Part shown: one piece after another, positions 1-11,000 of the stretch
Numbering within the stretch: the stretch's first letter is position 1
How the letters are laid out: every line of letters starts with the position of its first letter
NCBI GenBank assembly: GCA_023212725.1
Contig: JALBYF010000025.1
Coordinates: 178,094-242,093, forward strand
Origin: Tranzscheliella williamsii
Lineage: Eukaryota; Basidiomycota; Ustilaginomycetes; Ustilaginales; Ustilaginaceae
Direction of reading: 5' to 3'
DNA length: 64,000 nucleotides
Program-made: the position numbers and the translations under genes
The notes under the pieces: generated by a model
The model's input: the letters and a program-made list of their open reading frames with translations, nothing else
Databases searched by the model: none
What the model was told of the DNA's origin: nothing

Positions 1-228
1 GCCCCATCATCCCGCCGCGCAAGCACACTCTCCCGCTCCCACATCACCCCCCCCACCCCCCCCAGCACCCCCTCCACCGCCCGCACCAACCCCCCCACCA
101 CTCCCACCGTCACCGTCCCCAGCAGCCGCACCTCCACCTGCACCCCTCCCCCAACCCCCTGCGCCCCGCCCCCCCGCCCCCGCGCCCCGCCCCCCGTCAT
201 CGTGGCCGTCGCCATACCCCGTTGGTAG
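1..228 (+). CDS. 3' end of a gene entering from the left edge (partial, unrecognised)
   Basis: Frame 1 is open from base 1 to a TAG at 226-228, giving 75 residues rich in Thr, Pro, Ser and Arg and ending in a short hydrophobic run (VIVAVAIPRW). Nearly all codons end in C, which is exactly the composition seen at the 3' ends of other genes in this window (for example 7440-7779, 42771-43004 and 55801-56036). That resemblance is the main reason to call it coding. No domain is recognisable. The reverse strand also has a 99-codon Gly-rich ORF with an ATG at 306 and stop at 7; I regard it as a shadow of the C-rich tract, but it cannot be excluded. Confidence 0.35.
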   Translation, partial: APSSRRASTLSRSHITPPTPPSTPSTARTNPPTTPTVTVPSSRTSTCTPPPTPCAPPPRPRAPPPVIVAVAIPRW

Positions 229-2274
229 CAGAACAAGCAGAGCCAGCGAACCAAGTAGTCCAGTTCCCGTCCAGCGCAAAAGGTGGCAGAGCAGGACGGC
301 ATGCATCCCCCAACACGGTGTCGAGCCTCTTCTCGTCTTGCGCTCCTCGGATCACGGAAGACGGAACCCAATCCAATGTCCTTCCCCGCGGGTTTAACAG
401 TGTCATCGATTGTGTAAAAGTCTAACATGCATGAGAAAGGGCGTCTTTGGCACTGTGACTGGCAAGTCTAACATGCGGGCCTGGCCCTGACGGACGCGGT
501 AGGTCACCAGCGAATGCGACCTGTCACTCAGCTCTCTTATCGACTAGACGATTCTGCATGAATGCGCTTCTCTGCAGTCCATCGCCGTTCCGCGGGAAGC
601 GCGCTGACGGAGGAGCTGAGCAGGAGAACGGTGAGCGGTTTACCGGCGAGCGGAGCCCAAGCGGCCGTCCGGCCGGCACGTTGTCGTCTTCTTCGCCCGT
701 TGTAGTGAGCAATAGAGCGTGCGCGCCGGCTGCTATTCGCTGCAAGCCAAATTCCCGCGCCGCTCACCGAGCGTCTGCCCGAGCCCATTCAAATGGGCCA
801 CTACAAACATGCGCAGCACGTAGATACAAACGCGAACTGCACAGCCAACCGCGAGCTGTAACTGACAGGCGTCAACAACAGCCTCTCGTCGCTCTCTTTA
901 TCCCTTCCCCCTTCTCCTTCGCATGCCATCGACCCACAACAACAAACACAGCCCGTCGATTCTGCGTCCTATCCGCTTCGTTACGTCGCAGTAGCTCGCG
1001 CAATTCGCCTCTCTGTCCCTGTCCACCGCCGCTGACACGCCGTTTGTGATTCTTGAGCCCCCTTCCTGCCCAATCGCCGCTACGTTACGGTGCCTAGTTC
1101 GTTTGGCCGCTCGTGTCTGCTCGTTTGCCTTGCTCGCCTGGCCTTACTCTTCCTCGCAGCATACATTTCCAGTGGTTGCTGACTTGGATTCTCGCATCTG
1201 GTCCCCTGTCGTTTCTGGTACATGCCCGTCTCTGATGCCTAGTCCGCAGCGAATCTGCCTCTTCTCAGCAGTCGGAGAAGCGCATCATAGCTTCAATGTC
1301 GTAGCCGGCAACCAAGGCTTGTGGAGCTGGTTTCGGCTTGGCCAGCAGAATGACGTGAGCCCGTCAACACTTCTGCCTCGCGCATAAGGCGTTGTCCGCT
1401 GCGTTGAGATCGCATACACTCGACTCCGCCGAGCCCAAACCTCCAGGCCTTGCCCGCGTTGCTGTCTGCCAAGCAGCACGCCGAGCCAGATCAGGGTACG
1501 ACGCGGAGCCAGGCCATGCTGATGCAAACCCAAGCACACCGGTGCAAGCTGACAACTCTATCTGGCATCTTGCCCTGCTTCCCTGCCAGCCCATTTCCGA
1601 CCCGATTCGGCTCCCGCCGTCTGCAATGCGTACCGTCGTTCGCACCCAAAACATGAGCTCAGCCTCCCTTTCCTCCGTCCTGCTCTCCATCCTCCCTCGC
1701 CCCTGCCCGCCTGTGATCCGTCCGCTTGGTCCCCGCTCCTCGCTTCCGTGCTTCTCCCGCTTCTATCGCCAAGTTTCAAGCCTCCCTTCCCCTTCCATCC
1801 CATTCCACTGCCTCCCTGGCGCTCATCCTGCCCGCCTAACACTTTCCTTCACCTTGGCGAACCGACCACACACCGCCTATTCACGCTCATTACCGCTCCT
1901 CAGCATCACCACTGCTCGACGCTAGACCGCCTTGTACACGCTCCTTGTGGTTCTCAGCTCAGCCCACCCGGTCCCTTCATATCACATGAAGATCTCATCA
2001 GATCCAACAGGCATATCGATCTAGGTGCATCTAGAGCCTTCATAACGGCCTTTCGCCTTTTCTCTGCAGAAAACATCTACCTACGCTTCGTTGTCCGTAA
2101 ACAGACCTCTGCAGCAGCACACGTGCGTATCGGCTTTTCGCGTCTACCATGGATTGTCACCGTCTTTGACGTACGGAACCTCGACCGATCTGCGTCTGAA
2201 TGGTTGCTGAACGAAAAGCATTTCAGCACGCTCTCGTCCAGCCGCCAACAACAGCATCCCCTCAGCCATCCAAG
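229..2274. other. Long non-coding stretch: 3' region of the left gene, then promoter and 5' leader of the Ser-rich gene
   Basis: No convincing gene is visible. The segment 880-1960 is strongly pyrimidine-rich (many CTT/TCC/CCT runs), as is usual for fungal promoters and 5' leaders. Two copies of the 11-mer GTCTAACATGC lie at 420-430 and 466-476. Several small open frames occur, but none has recognisable protein character. An upstream in-frame ATG at 2200 could extend the next gene by 25 codons. Confidence 0.5.
420..476. repeat. Two direct copies of an 11-nt motif (GTCTAACATGC)
   Basis: The core GTCTAACATGC occurs at 420-430 and 466-476, start to start 46 bp. Both are preceded by A-rich sequence (AAAAG and GCAAG). 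The same 11-mer recurs at 29526-29536 and 60716-60726. About 0.03 copies would be expected by chance in 64 kb counting both strands. Function is unknown; a regulatory site or a small repeat family are possibilities. Confidence 0.5.
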
Positions 2275-5200
2275 ATGTCGGCAGCTTCATCCTCGGCGCA
2301 TCCACGCGCCGATATGCTTGATACCTCGGTCTCGCGCCGGCCATCCAAGCTCATGGCCCGTTCCAGCACCTTGCATCGTTCGCCACACAGTCATAGCGGC
2401 TCAGGTGCCGGCCTCTGGCTCGCCAACAGCCCCACCTCCAGCCCCAACGACACGCCAGACCACTCCACTACCTCCTTCCCGTCTGTCGCCCCCAACATCG
2501 CCGCGGCCCAGCTGCAGCCCCCTCGTCAACGCACTGCCGAGACCGCCAGGATTTACCACTTTTCCGCCGACCTAGCAAGCACGAAGAACGATCTGGATCT
2601 GGGTCTGTTTGTCTCGTCCAGACCTACTTCCCAGTCCGCTGCCTTTCGTCCCGCACACAACATTGACCTCGACCTCGACGTCGACCTCGATCTGTCCTTC
2701 GATTACATCTCCCGCTTCGATGACTCCACCTCTGATGAGCATGACACCTCCTCTTTCGCTGGCGCCCACACAACCGCTACCGATAAAGCTGCGGCCATAA
2801 CTCCGGCGGCCGTCCAGCTGACGCCAGCTAAGACCGCTACTAGGTCGCCTCGCCGAATCGCCACCTCGCCGTCACCCAACGGCAAGGTTGTTCGCAGTAT
2901 GAGAGCAAACGCTGACTGGGAGAAGCGCAAGAAAGCTCCGCCTGCTCCGCTTGCCCTCACACCGTCCAGATCCGAGAACAAGCAGCTTGCCGCTCGGACG
3001 CAGCCACACCAGTATCCGAACAAAGTATCTGCACTTACTACAAAGCCAGTGCCAACAGAGCTATCGGGGACGAGCGTCTTCTCCCCTATGACCCCGGCAA
3101 CAGGGTTTCATCTCAATACAGCTGCCCAGCACGATGATGCATTGCCCCTGACACCGCTCAGTGCCACACGCCGGGGCGCACTGATCAATCAAGTTCCGCA
3201 GCCCCGCCAGCCGCTGTCCTCGCTCCGTCAAACTGACATTCGTCCCGCTGGTAACACACTGGTCGAACCTTCACAGGCCAGACAAGGATCAACTGCATCA
3301 TCGCCATCAAGCTCGCTTCGGAGATCTGCGTCTTCGTCCGGTTCGCAGGCGCAGCGCAAGCCGAGTACCGAGTTGCTCCGCCGCTCGCCCACTTCGGCCC
3401 AGCCAGCAGCGCCAGGCTCCAGAAGACCTCGAGTATCATCCATTCACGCGTTCAGATATTCGGCTTCCTATGTGTCCTTGGGCCCGCCGCCCTTCCCGCC
3501 ACCTACCAAACCGCTCCCGTCTCCGGCCCTCAGCGCATCGCTGCACTGCAAACAGCTGCCACCAGCACCAACAGAGCCTTGCGCCAAGTCACGCCGCCGC
3601 GAGCGACACTCTCTCTCGTCCGTCGACGGGAGCGAAGCCGGCGCAGCCCGGTCGAAGACCACACAGACACAGCGCAGCAGCTTGGACAGCTTCCGGACCG
3701 CTGAGTCTGACGCATTCCTCACGAGCAGTACCGGCAACTACACAGGCCACAGCGATCAGCACGATGCACCTCCGCCCCTGCCGCCGTTGCGCCGTTACGA
3801 GAACTTTTTCCCAGGACAGAACGACTGGGCCCTCAGCGGCAATGCTGTCATAGCCCCTGGCAACAGTCTGGGCATCGGCCACAGCTCGAATGCCATGTAC
3901 GCTGCGACCTCGGATGCCAGTGGCGCCACCTTCCAGGCCGCTTCAATACCGATGCTCCTCAGCGCAACCGCAGGGTCACTCGGCGCATCGACCGCAGCCA
4001 CCACCATGACATGGAGCGCCTCTGACCGCTCCACGCCCTCGACGCATCATTCGCCGCTCACCCCCTTCACGCCGCTGTTTGCCGATATGCCTGCTTCGAC
4101 GACGGCCGCTAAATCTGCGCTGGCGAATAACCACCTTCCCTCTGACCACCTGGTCCATCGTCTGCAAACTTTCAGTTCCTCGGGCCAAACTCTTGCCCGT
4201 CTGGCCGCTTCACAGCCTGCGGGCCCACAGCAGGAGCTTGCCCTCAGCAGCACGCGGTCTGACGACCCCAAGTCGACTGAGCAGTGGATCCTCACGCAGA
4301 GGCAGCGAAAGGTGCTGTGGCAGCAGTCCGAGCTTCCTTCACACGCGCAAGTGCCCGAGGTAGATGTCGCAGGGGCCCGACTATCGAACGGAGCCCGTGG
4401 CGCCACGGCCAGCCAGGCTCGTGGCGTCGAGGTCCTCTCCGACGACAGGCTGCAGCTTAGATCCCGGCAGGAATCCAAGAGCAGCGAGGGTGCCAGCACC
4501 GATGCCGGCGACGGCACCGGCGTCCCCCAGACTATGGTCATTTCGACAGCATCCACTCCGGACGAAGGGCCGAATCCCTTTGGCTTCATGCAGCCCCGGC
4601 CGGCATTCGCAGCCAAGGCTATGGAACAGGTAGAGACGCCTGTAGCTTCTTCTGGAAGCATGGACGCTACAATGCCAGCGGACGACGCGATGGCCCGGAA
4701 GCAGGGCGGCACTCGAGGGCCCTGGCCCCAGTCGCCCCTCTTGCTCACCTTCAACCTGCCGTCCGCTAGCATTCCGGAGGCAGAGATTGCAGAGAACGGC
4801 GCGCCGTCGCCCGCTCTGACGACGATAATTCACAGTGAGGCGGCATCACCGTATCCATCCTCGGACATGCTGCAGGATCAAGCGGCCTCCGAGTTGAGAC
4901 CCGCCGAGCATGTTTTCCTCAGAGCCGCGTCCAACGCGTCCACTGCTACCCACCGCCCTCCGCCTTCGCAGGGAGACGGCCAGACCCAAGGTTTAGGTTT
5001 GGGCCTGGACTTCTCAGCCACCCTGCCGCTCACGCAACAACAGAGCAGGGAGACTTACGACCTGGTGCGTCGCCGGTCTGACCATCGCCAGTACGACCCC
5101 GATGGGTGCGCGCAAACGACGTACAAGCTGGGCCCGACGCATTCGCCTCACCTTGCCATCGACATGACTCCCGATCTCGATTCTGCGGGTCGGGCCAGGA

Positions 5201-7779
5201 CCAAGTCTCAGGAAGTGCTGCTCTCTCGCGCCGGCCTGAATTTATACGGCGCAGCGGACGATCAGCCCTTGGGTCTTGGTCTGCAGTTCGGTGCAGAAGG
5301 CGCTGGCCATGGTGCTGGTCCGAGCCCTGTTCTGCCCAACGACTGCCGGTCGCCCCGGACTGCGAGCGGAAAAGACACAGGCAGCGCAGATCAAGGCGGC
5401 ATCGAAAGCCTTCTTGCGCATTATCAGCCTGAAGTCACTGTTGGTCGTATGCAGGTGGCTGAGCACCAGCCGGCCCCGGGTCGCAAAGCACTGCACACTA
5501 ACGCCATTGACAGGACGCTGAGACAGTCGCAGAGCATCGCCTCTTCGATCTCGGCGTTTGTCTTTAACGCAACGCCCGCTGCACCCCTCCCACCTGCCTC
5601 GTCTGCGCCCGTCAAGAAGCCCAGCAACATCTGGCGACGCAAGTCGCAGCTTGGGCTCGGCCGCGGCTTTAGTGCAGCTGATCGCTCCTCTGGTCTCGCG
5701 CCAGCCAACGTGCAGTTTGTCCAAGTCGACTTGGACGACGGGGGCCGGCATTCCGAGGTCTCCATCGGCGGCGATGGCAGCCGGAGGCCGTCGCACAACT
5801 CATCGACTGGCAGGTCTGCTGCCAGCGAACATAAACCGCAACAGTGGGTTAGCAAGCTCTGGCGCGCTGTGGCCTCTCCGACGCGCTCATCGTTCCAGCT
5901 GGGCGATGACCAAGACGTTGAGAGATTCGCCGATAGCCGCCAGCCCGAGCCGGCGCAGCCCTCCCGACCGTCTGCCGAACGCACGGCTTCCAGGAGTTCG
6001 TTCAAGCCGCTCGCCCTGGTAGAAAAGCGGCGAAGCAGCAAAGCGCCGCTCTGTCTAAGTCCTCGAGGCTGGCGGTCACCCGCGCCTGGCGACGACGACG
6101 AGGCCGCTGAGAAGGATGCCAGGGCGGTAGCGCTGCGCCTGCTCACCGGCTCGTCCCTCCCGTCCTCCCCGGCCATCGGCGCCTTTCCCAACCCACACAG
6201 CTCGCCGCAGCCGAGCGCGGCAGTATACGCCGGCAACGAGCCGCCGGCAGCGCGCTCGCCGAGCTTCCGCCAGGCAGACTTGTCTGCCGAGGAGCGCGAG
6301 CAGGAGAGGGTGGACGCGCTCAAAAAGCTGCGCAGGATGAGCGCGTTGGAGCGGCAGCGGAAGCGCAGCTCCGGCATCGCGTATATCAGCTCTGGCGGCC
6401 CTAGCGACCACAGCGCTCTGCCCTACGTCGGAGGCCGAGAGGTCGCAACGGCCGTAGATGATGGCATCGAGGGTCAGGCGCGAGCGTGCGCCGGCAAGAG
6501 ATACTCGGTTACCGTATTTGGCGGCAAAGACCGCCACGCTGCCGCGCTGCCTCCCGCCCCGGCAGCAGTACAGCCGCCGGAACGGGCCATGTTGGATGCG
6601 ATCCGCTCGCCGCGCTTTGCGGACAGCCCGTCCGGGTTCACGCCACGGATGGTCTTTGAGCCTCAAGACTGGGGTGTCGCCGGCAGCGGTGTTACCGGCG
6701 AGACTGAGCCTGCGTATCCGCGGCAGCTGCCAGCGCGAGCCGGCCACATCCCCTTAGTCCTCAGCAATTCTGTGGCGCCGCCGCCCAGCGCGATGGACGG
6801 GCCGTTGCGCCTTCCTGCGTTGCGGCAGGATAGCGGCCTGACACTCTTGGAGGCTGCACAAGCGCGCGACGAGATGCGCAGGCTCGCGAGCCAGGGCCAC
6901 ACGCCCGTGTCCGACACTGCCACCGCCGTCGACAGCACGTCGGCCGGCAGTCGCGCTTCGTCTCTGTCCTCAATACGGGGCCCGTACACTGCAGGCCGCG
7001 TACATCAAGCGTCGGTCTCGATGGACGGCGGCCGCACACGCGGTGCGCTGAAGAGCAACATGGCAGGCGCGAGCGCGTCGACCGGCTCGTTGCCGCATGG
7101 AGGGCTGCATCGCAGGGCGCGCACTACGCGGTTTGCCGTGGACGAACCCGCCGACGCCGACGGGGAGGAAGAGGAGCGGCCGCGCGTGTCGATCTTGTCG
7201 AGGCGTCCGCAGTCGGAGCACCGCGACCGTCGCGGCCTTGGCAATGTCTCTGGGCGGTACGGCGCCGAGAGCGGCAGCGGGTGGCCGGCGCCGGCGGCGT
7301 TGCTGGACAGCAGCACGCCGAGCAAGAGCATGTTCTGGGCGGGCTTCCTGGGCATGCCGTGGCTGTGGATGATTGGCGGCTGGTGTCTCTCGGACGACGG
7401 GCGGCTGGTGCCGGCGCGCGCGCCCCGCGGCGTCCGCGTCGATCTGTGGCCGCCGCCGAACCCCCCTTCGTCGACCCCCGCCTCGTCCACCGCCACCCTC
7501 CCCAGCCTGCCCTCGGCGTCCCCCACCACCACCCCCCGCGCCGCGCCGCGCCGGCTCGCCGCCCTGCTCACCGCCAACCCGGTCCTCCACTTCTACCGCT
7601 CGCCCGTGCGCGTCGTCCAGCCCACCCGCTCCCTACCTCCCCCCCCTCCCTCCCACCCCCACCACCACCTCCCCCTCGACCCCTACGTCCGCCTCAACCG
7701 CATCGCCGCTACCCTCGCCGCCATCCTCATCTTCACAGCCTCCTCCACCGCCATTTACTCCCTCGCCGCCCATTTTTAA
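2275..7779 (+). CDS. Very large Ser/Pro-rich protein with hydrophobic C-terminal segments, hypothetical
   Basis: A single uninterrupted frame of 1834 codons. The ATG at 2275 is preferred because it has A at -3 (CAAGATG); an in-frame ATG at 2200 has T at -3 and would add 25 residues. Most of the protein is low-complexity and probably disordered, full of SP/TP dipeptides and basic RRxS motifs (likely kinase targets). A charged helical stretch follows EEREQERVDALKKLRR at roughly residues 1340-1370. The C-terminus contains a hydrophobic segment (FWAGFLGMPWLWMIGGW, about residue 1686) followed by a Pro-rich spacer and a final hydrophobic helix ending at the stop. Ser-rich fungal proteins with this kind of membrane-associated tail exist, but I cannot name the family. 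The last 300 nt switch abruptly to C-ending codons. Confidence 0.85.
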   Translation: MSAASSSAHPRADMLDTSVSRRPSKLMARSSTLHRSPHSHSGSGAGLWLANSPTSSPNDTPDHSTTSFPSVAPNIAAAQLQPPRQRTAETARIYHFSADLASTKNDLDLGLFVSSRPTSQSAAFRPAHNIDLDLDVDLDLSFDYISRFDDSTSDEHDTSSFAGAHTTATDKAAAITPAAVQLTPAKTATRSPRRIATSPSPNGKVVRSMRANADWEKRKKAPPAPLALTPSRSENKQLAARTQPHQYPNKVSALTTKPVPTELSGTSVFSPMTPATGFHLNTAAQHDDALPLTPLSATRRGALINQVPQPRQPLSSLRQTDIRPAGNTLVEPSQARQGSTASSPSSSLRRSASSSGSQAQRKPSTELLRRSPTSAQPAAPGSRRPRVSSIHAFRYSASYVSLGPPPFPPPTKPLPSPALSASLHCKQLPPAPTEPCAKSRRRERHSLSSVDGSEAGAARSKTTQTQRSSLDSFRTAESDAFLTSSTGNYTGHSDQHDAPPPLPPLRRYENFFPGQNDWALSGNAVIAPGNSLGIGHSSNAMYAATSDASGATFQAASIPMLLSATAGSLGASTAATTMTWSASDRSTPSTHHSPLTPFTPLFADMPASTTAAKSALANNHLPSDHLVHRLQTFSSSGQTLARLAASQPAGPQQELALSSTRSDDPKSTEQWILTQRQRKVLWQQSELPSHAQVPEVDVAGARLSNGARGATASQARGVEVLSDDRLQLRSRQESKSSEGASTDAGDGTGVPQTMVISTASTPDEGPNPFGFMQPRPAFAAKAMEQVETPVASSGSMDATMPADDAMARKQGGTRGPWPQSPLLLTFNLPSASIPEAEIAENGAPSPALTTIIHSEAASPYPSSDMLQDQAASELRPAEHVFLRAASNASTATHRPPPSQGDGQTQGLGLGLDFSATLPLTQQQSRETYDLVRRRSDHRQYDPDGCAQTTYKLGPTHSPHLAIDMTPDLDSAGRARTKSQEVLLSRAGLNLYGAADDQPLGLGLQFGAEGAGHGAGPSPVLPNDCRSPRTASGKDTGSADQGGIESLLAHYQPEVTVGRMQVAEHQPAPGRKALHTNAIDRTLRQSQSIASSISAFVFNATPAAPLPPASSAPVKKPSNIWRRKSQLGLGRGFSAADRSSGLAPANVQFVQVDLDDGGRHSEVSIGGDGSRRPSHNSSTGRSAASEHKPQQWVSKLWRAVASPTRSSFQLGDDQDVERFADSRQPEPAQPSRPSAERTASRSSFKPLALVEKRRSSKAPLCLSPRGWRSPAPGDDDEAAEKDARAVALRLLTGSSLPSSPAIGAFPNPHSSPQPSAAVYAGNEPPAARSPSFRQADLSAEEREQERVDALKKLRRMSALERQRKRSSGIAYISSGGPSDHSALPYVGGREVATAVDDGIEGQARACAGKRYSVTVFGGKDRHAAALPPAPAAVQPPERAMLDAIRSPRFADSPSGFTPRMVFEPQDWGVAGSGVTGETEPAYPRQLPARAGHIPLVLSNSVAPPPSAMDGPLRLPALRQDSGLTLLEAAQARDEMRRLASQGHTPVSDTATAVDSTSAGSRASSLSSIRGPYTAGRVHQASVSMDGGRTRGALKSNMAGASASTGSLPHGGLHRRARTTRFAVDEPADADGEEEERPRVSILSRRPQSEHRDRRGLGNVSGRYGAESGSGWPAPAALLDSSTPSKSMFWAGFLGMPWLWMIGGWCLSDDGRLVPARAPRGVRVDLWPPPNPPSSTPASSTATLPSLPSASPTTTPRAAPRRLAALLTANPVLHFYRSPVRVVQPTRSLPPPPPSHPHHHLPLDPYVRLNRIAATLAAILIFTASSTAIYSLAAHF

Positions 7780-8028
7780 AACGCCTGCTTCGGGCCACCG
7801 CGCTCCGCCGCGCGCGCGCCCTCCTCGCCCGCCTCCCCCGCCGCCCCTAACCCCCGACGAAGCAGGCGTCCCGCACCCTCCCCTCTTCCCCACAGCCGCA
7901 CCGCCCGCAATGGATGTTGAGCACGCTGGCTTGCAGTGCGAGTGAGAATACAGTATTTACACGGATATGAACACGGCCGCGCGGCGATATGTACAATGGG
8001 CGCGGTCGGAGGCGGACGCAGCGCGCAG
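7780..8028. other. Short convergent intergenic region
   Basis: These 249 bp separate the stop codon of the Ser-rich gene (TAA at 7777-7779) from the stop codon of the Ca2+ ATPase on the other strand. It must hold both 3' UTRs and terminators. The left half is C-rich, continuing the skew of the preceding gene end. Confidence 0.6.
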
Positions 8029-11000
8029 CTACGAGCCGCCGGACTTGAGGCGGCGCAGCAGGTCGTCGTCGTCCCTGGTCTCGGGGTGGAAGGTGAGCCT
8101 GCCGTCCTTGAAGAGTGTTGCTGTGTCGACGGTTGTGGTGGGCTGGGTGGGTTTCTCGCGCGGCGGCGGCTCGGTGCGCGCGTCGGGCGCCGCGCGCCAG
8201 TGGCCGCCGATCCCGGCGACCACAAAGCCGGGCACCATGGCGAGGATGCTCTGGTGCCGCACGTTGGCCGACGCCAGCTGCCGCTCGCGCGACTCGTAGA
8301 TGCGCGGCGTCGCGCGGATCCGCCCGCCCCGCACGCCGCGGAACAGATTCAGCTGCTCCCCCACCTCCCCCACCGCCGGCAGCCACTCGGAGAAGGTCCG
8401 CACCCGCTTCCCCTCCTCGGCCGCCTCCGTCGCCGGCGCAGGCAGCGCGTTGGCGTCCGCTACAATGTTCCACCGCACCAGCACCCTCTCCAGCGGCTGC
8501 GTCGGCAGCAGCCGGATCAGAACCGCCAGCGGCCACGACACCGCTCCAATCACGATCGAAACGCCCCAGTCGCGCGCGCTCAGCTTGACAACCGAAAATG
8601 CAGCCCCACCAACAAACATAATCAGCACCTGGAAGCCGATCTCGATGGCCATAATGCCAATGAACCACGGATTCTTGTGCAGGTTGCTAAAGATGTTGAG
8701 TCGGCGGTTGAGCGAGCGCGAGTTGACCTGGTTGAAGAGCTGGCACCAGACAAACGTGTTGAAGACCAGCGCCGACAGCTCGGTTTCGCCCAGCGGGCCC
8801 TCCAGGTGGAGGATCGACTTGCCGGCAAACTGCAGCACGAGGATCACCGTGAACTGGTAGATAGACTGGCCGACGATCATCTTCCACATATCGACCGAGA
8901 TCAAGGGTGCATTGCGTCGGTCCGGCTTCCGGTCCAGAAGGTCCGGAGTGGCAGGATCGGTAGCTAGAGCCAGAGCGGCCAAGGTGTCCATGATCAGGTT
9001 GATCCAAAGAAGCTGCACCGCTTTGAGGGCCGATTCACCCTCCTCGGAAGCGACGGCCGTAACAAAAGTAACAATGACGGCAGAGATGTTGACCGACAGC
9101 TGGAACTGGAGGAACTTTCGTACAGCATCGTTGACACACCGACCCCACATGATGGCGCTGACAATCGAGGCAAAGTTGTCATCCATAAGAATAATATCAC
9201 TCGCCTCCTTGGCCACCTCGGTACCGGCAATGCCCATCGAAAAGCCAACGTTGGCCGTCTTGAGCGCAGGTCCGTCATTGGTGCCGTCGCCGGTAACGCC
9301 GACGACCTCACCAAGCGATTTGAGCGACTCCACCAGGATCTTCTTATCTTCGGGCGACGAGCGCGCAAGTACCTGCAGGCGAGGCACTACCTCGAGCATG
9401 TCGGTGCGGTTCAGCTTTCGAAAGACCGGGCCTTCCATCACGATACCGCCAGGTGTGTAGATACCACACTGCGTAGCAATCGACTTGGCGGTCAGAACGT
9501 TGTCACCGGTGCACATCTTGACCTGGACACCCGCTTTTCGGCACGCCTCGACGGCTTCGGTGACACCGGGTCGGAGAGGATCCTCGATAGCGGCAATGGC
9601 GATCAGCGTCAGGTCTTTGGCCAGCGAGGCATACTCGACCTCGCCCGACTCATCGTACTCCGCGTCCGCGGGGGGAAAAGACTCAAAATCTCGGTATGCC
9701 AGAGCAAGCGTACGGAGTGTCTGGTTGGCGAAACCGGTGATGGAGGCGTTCACTTTGTTCTGCTTGGCCGAGTCGAGTGCAACAAGGCGCAGAGACTGGT
9801 CAATGGCAGCGTTGTCGGGTCGGGCCACTTCCACATGCTGGGTGCAGAGTTTCGTCAACACCTCGCTGGCGCCCTTGAGATAGAGTCGGAAGCCACCTTC
9901 GGGTTTCTTCACCACGACACCCATCGCCTTGCGCTCCGAGCTGAAGGGGATCATCTGTACCACTTGGGCACGTTCCCGAGCAGCGCGGTAATCCTCCCAC
10001 TTGAGCTGCTTGGCCATCTTGAGAAGGGCGGTTTCTGTCTTGGAGCCGACAAAGCCGATCTGCTTTTTCTTGTCCTCGGTACCAGTCGCCTTATTTCTGA
10101 GAAAGCCAAAAACACCGTGCTTTTTGAGGGCTGTGACAGCGGTAGCCGGTTCATTGTTGGCTTCTTCAACCTCCTCAAAGGCAGTGGAATTGATGGCGAT
10201 GCTGTCGTTGAGCAAGGTACGAAGGGGCCCATCGATAACGGTGTTGAGTTCTTGCTGTTCGAGAATCCAGGTCTGCGATTCATGGCCGTCGTCGTGCTCG
10301 GTCTTGACTCGAGATCGGTTAGCCTCGAGGCGGTCGGCGAACTTGAAATCGACACCGATACTGCCTGCAACGACGCTCATCTCGTTCTGAGTAAGGGTGC
10401 CCGTCTTGTCCGTGCAAACAACGCTGGCGTTGGCCATGGTCTCGCAAGCGCCGAGTAGACGAACCAAGAGGTTCATATTGGTCATGCGTTTGGTAGCGAA
10501 GGCGAGAGCCAGGGTGACGGCCAAAGGAAGACCTTCGGGCACGGCGACAACCACAATGGTAACGGCGATGATGAGAATCTGAATAAAGTCTTGCGCCTTG
10601 TCGTTGGAGCTGCGATCTGGCTCTTGGGCAAGGTGGACAAAAAATCGAATCATGAGCGCCGTGAAGAGGACGAGACCAGCTGTGGAACCAAGCTTGGCAA
10701 TGAGGTCGGCAAGCCGATTCAGCTTGGATTGGAGAGGCGTGTCTTCGGCATCGCTTCGAAGCGAAAGCATAAGCTTTCCGTTGAAGCTGGTCGGGCCGAC
10801 AGCGATAACGACATATTCTCCAACACCCTCGAGGACCTTGGAGCCAGAGATAAGGAAGCAGTCGCGATTCTTGGGCTTCTCGTTGTTTCGACGGGCTTCG
10901 TCGAGGTCGGCGATGCACTCGTCGTAGCTGACCTTTCGAATCATGTCGGATTCACCCGTTGCGCCGGACTCGTCGCACTTGACATTGTGTCCACGAAGAA

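Noticed and set aside
7..306. 99-codon minus-strand Gly-rich ORF with a signal-peptide-like start
   Set aside because: The Gly run is the reverse of a C-rich tract that reads better as C-ending codons on the plus strand. Kept only as a low-probability alternative.
7936..8967. 343-codon plus-strand open frame over the 3' part of the Ca2+ ATPase
   Set aside because: It is a shadow of conserved ATPase coding sequence; the translation is Arg/Pro-rich with no motif.
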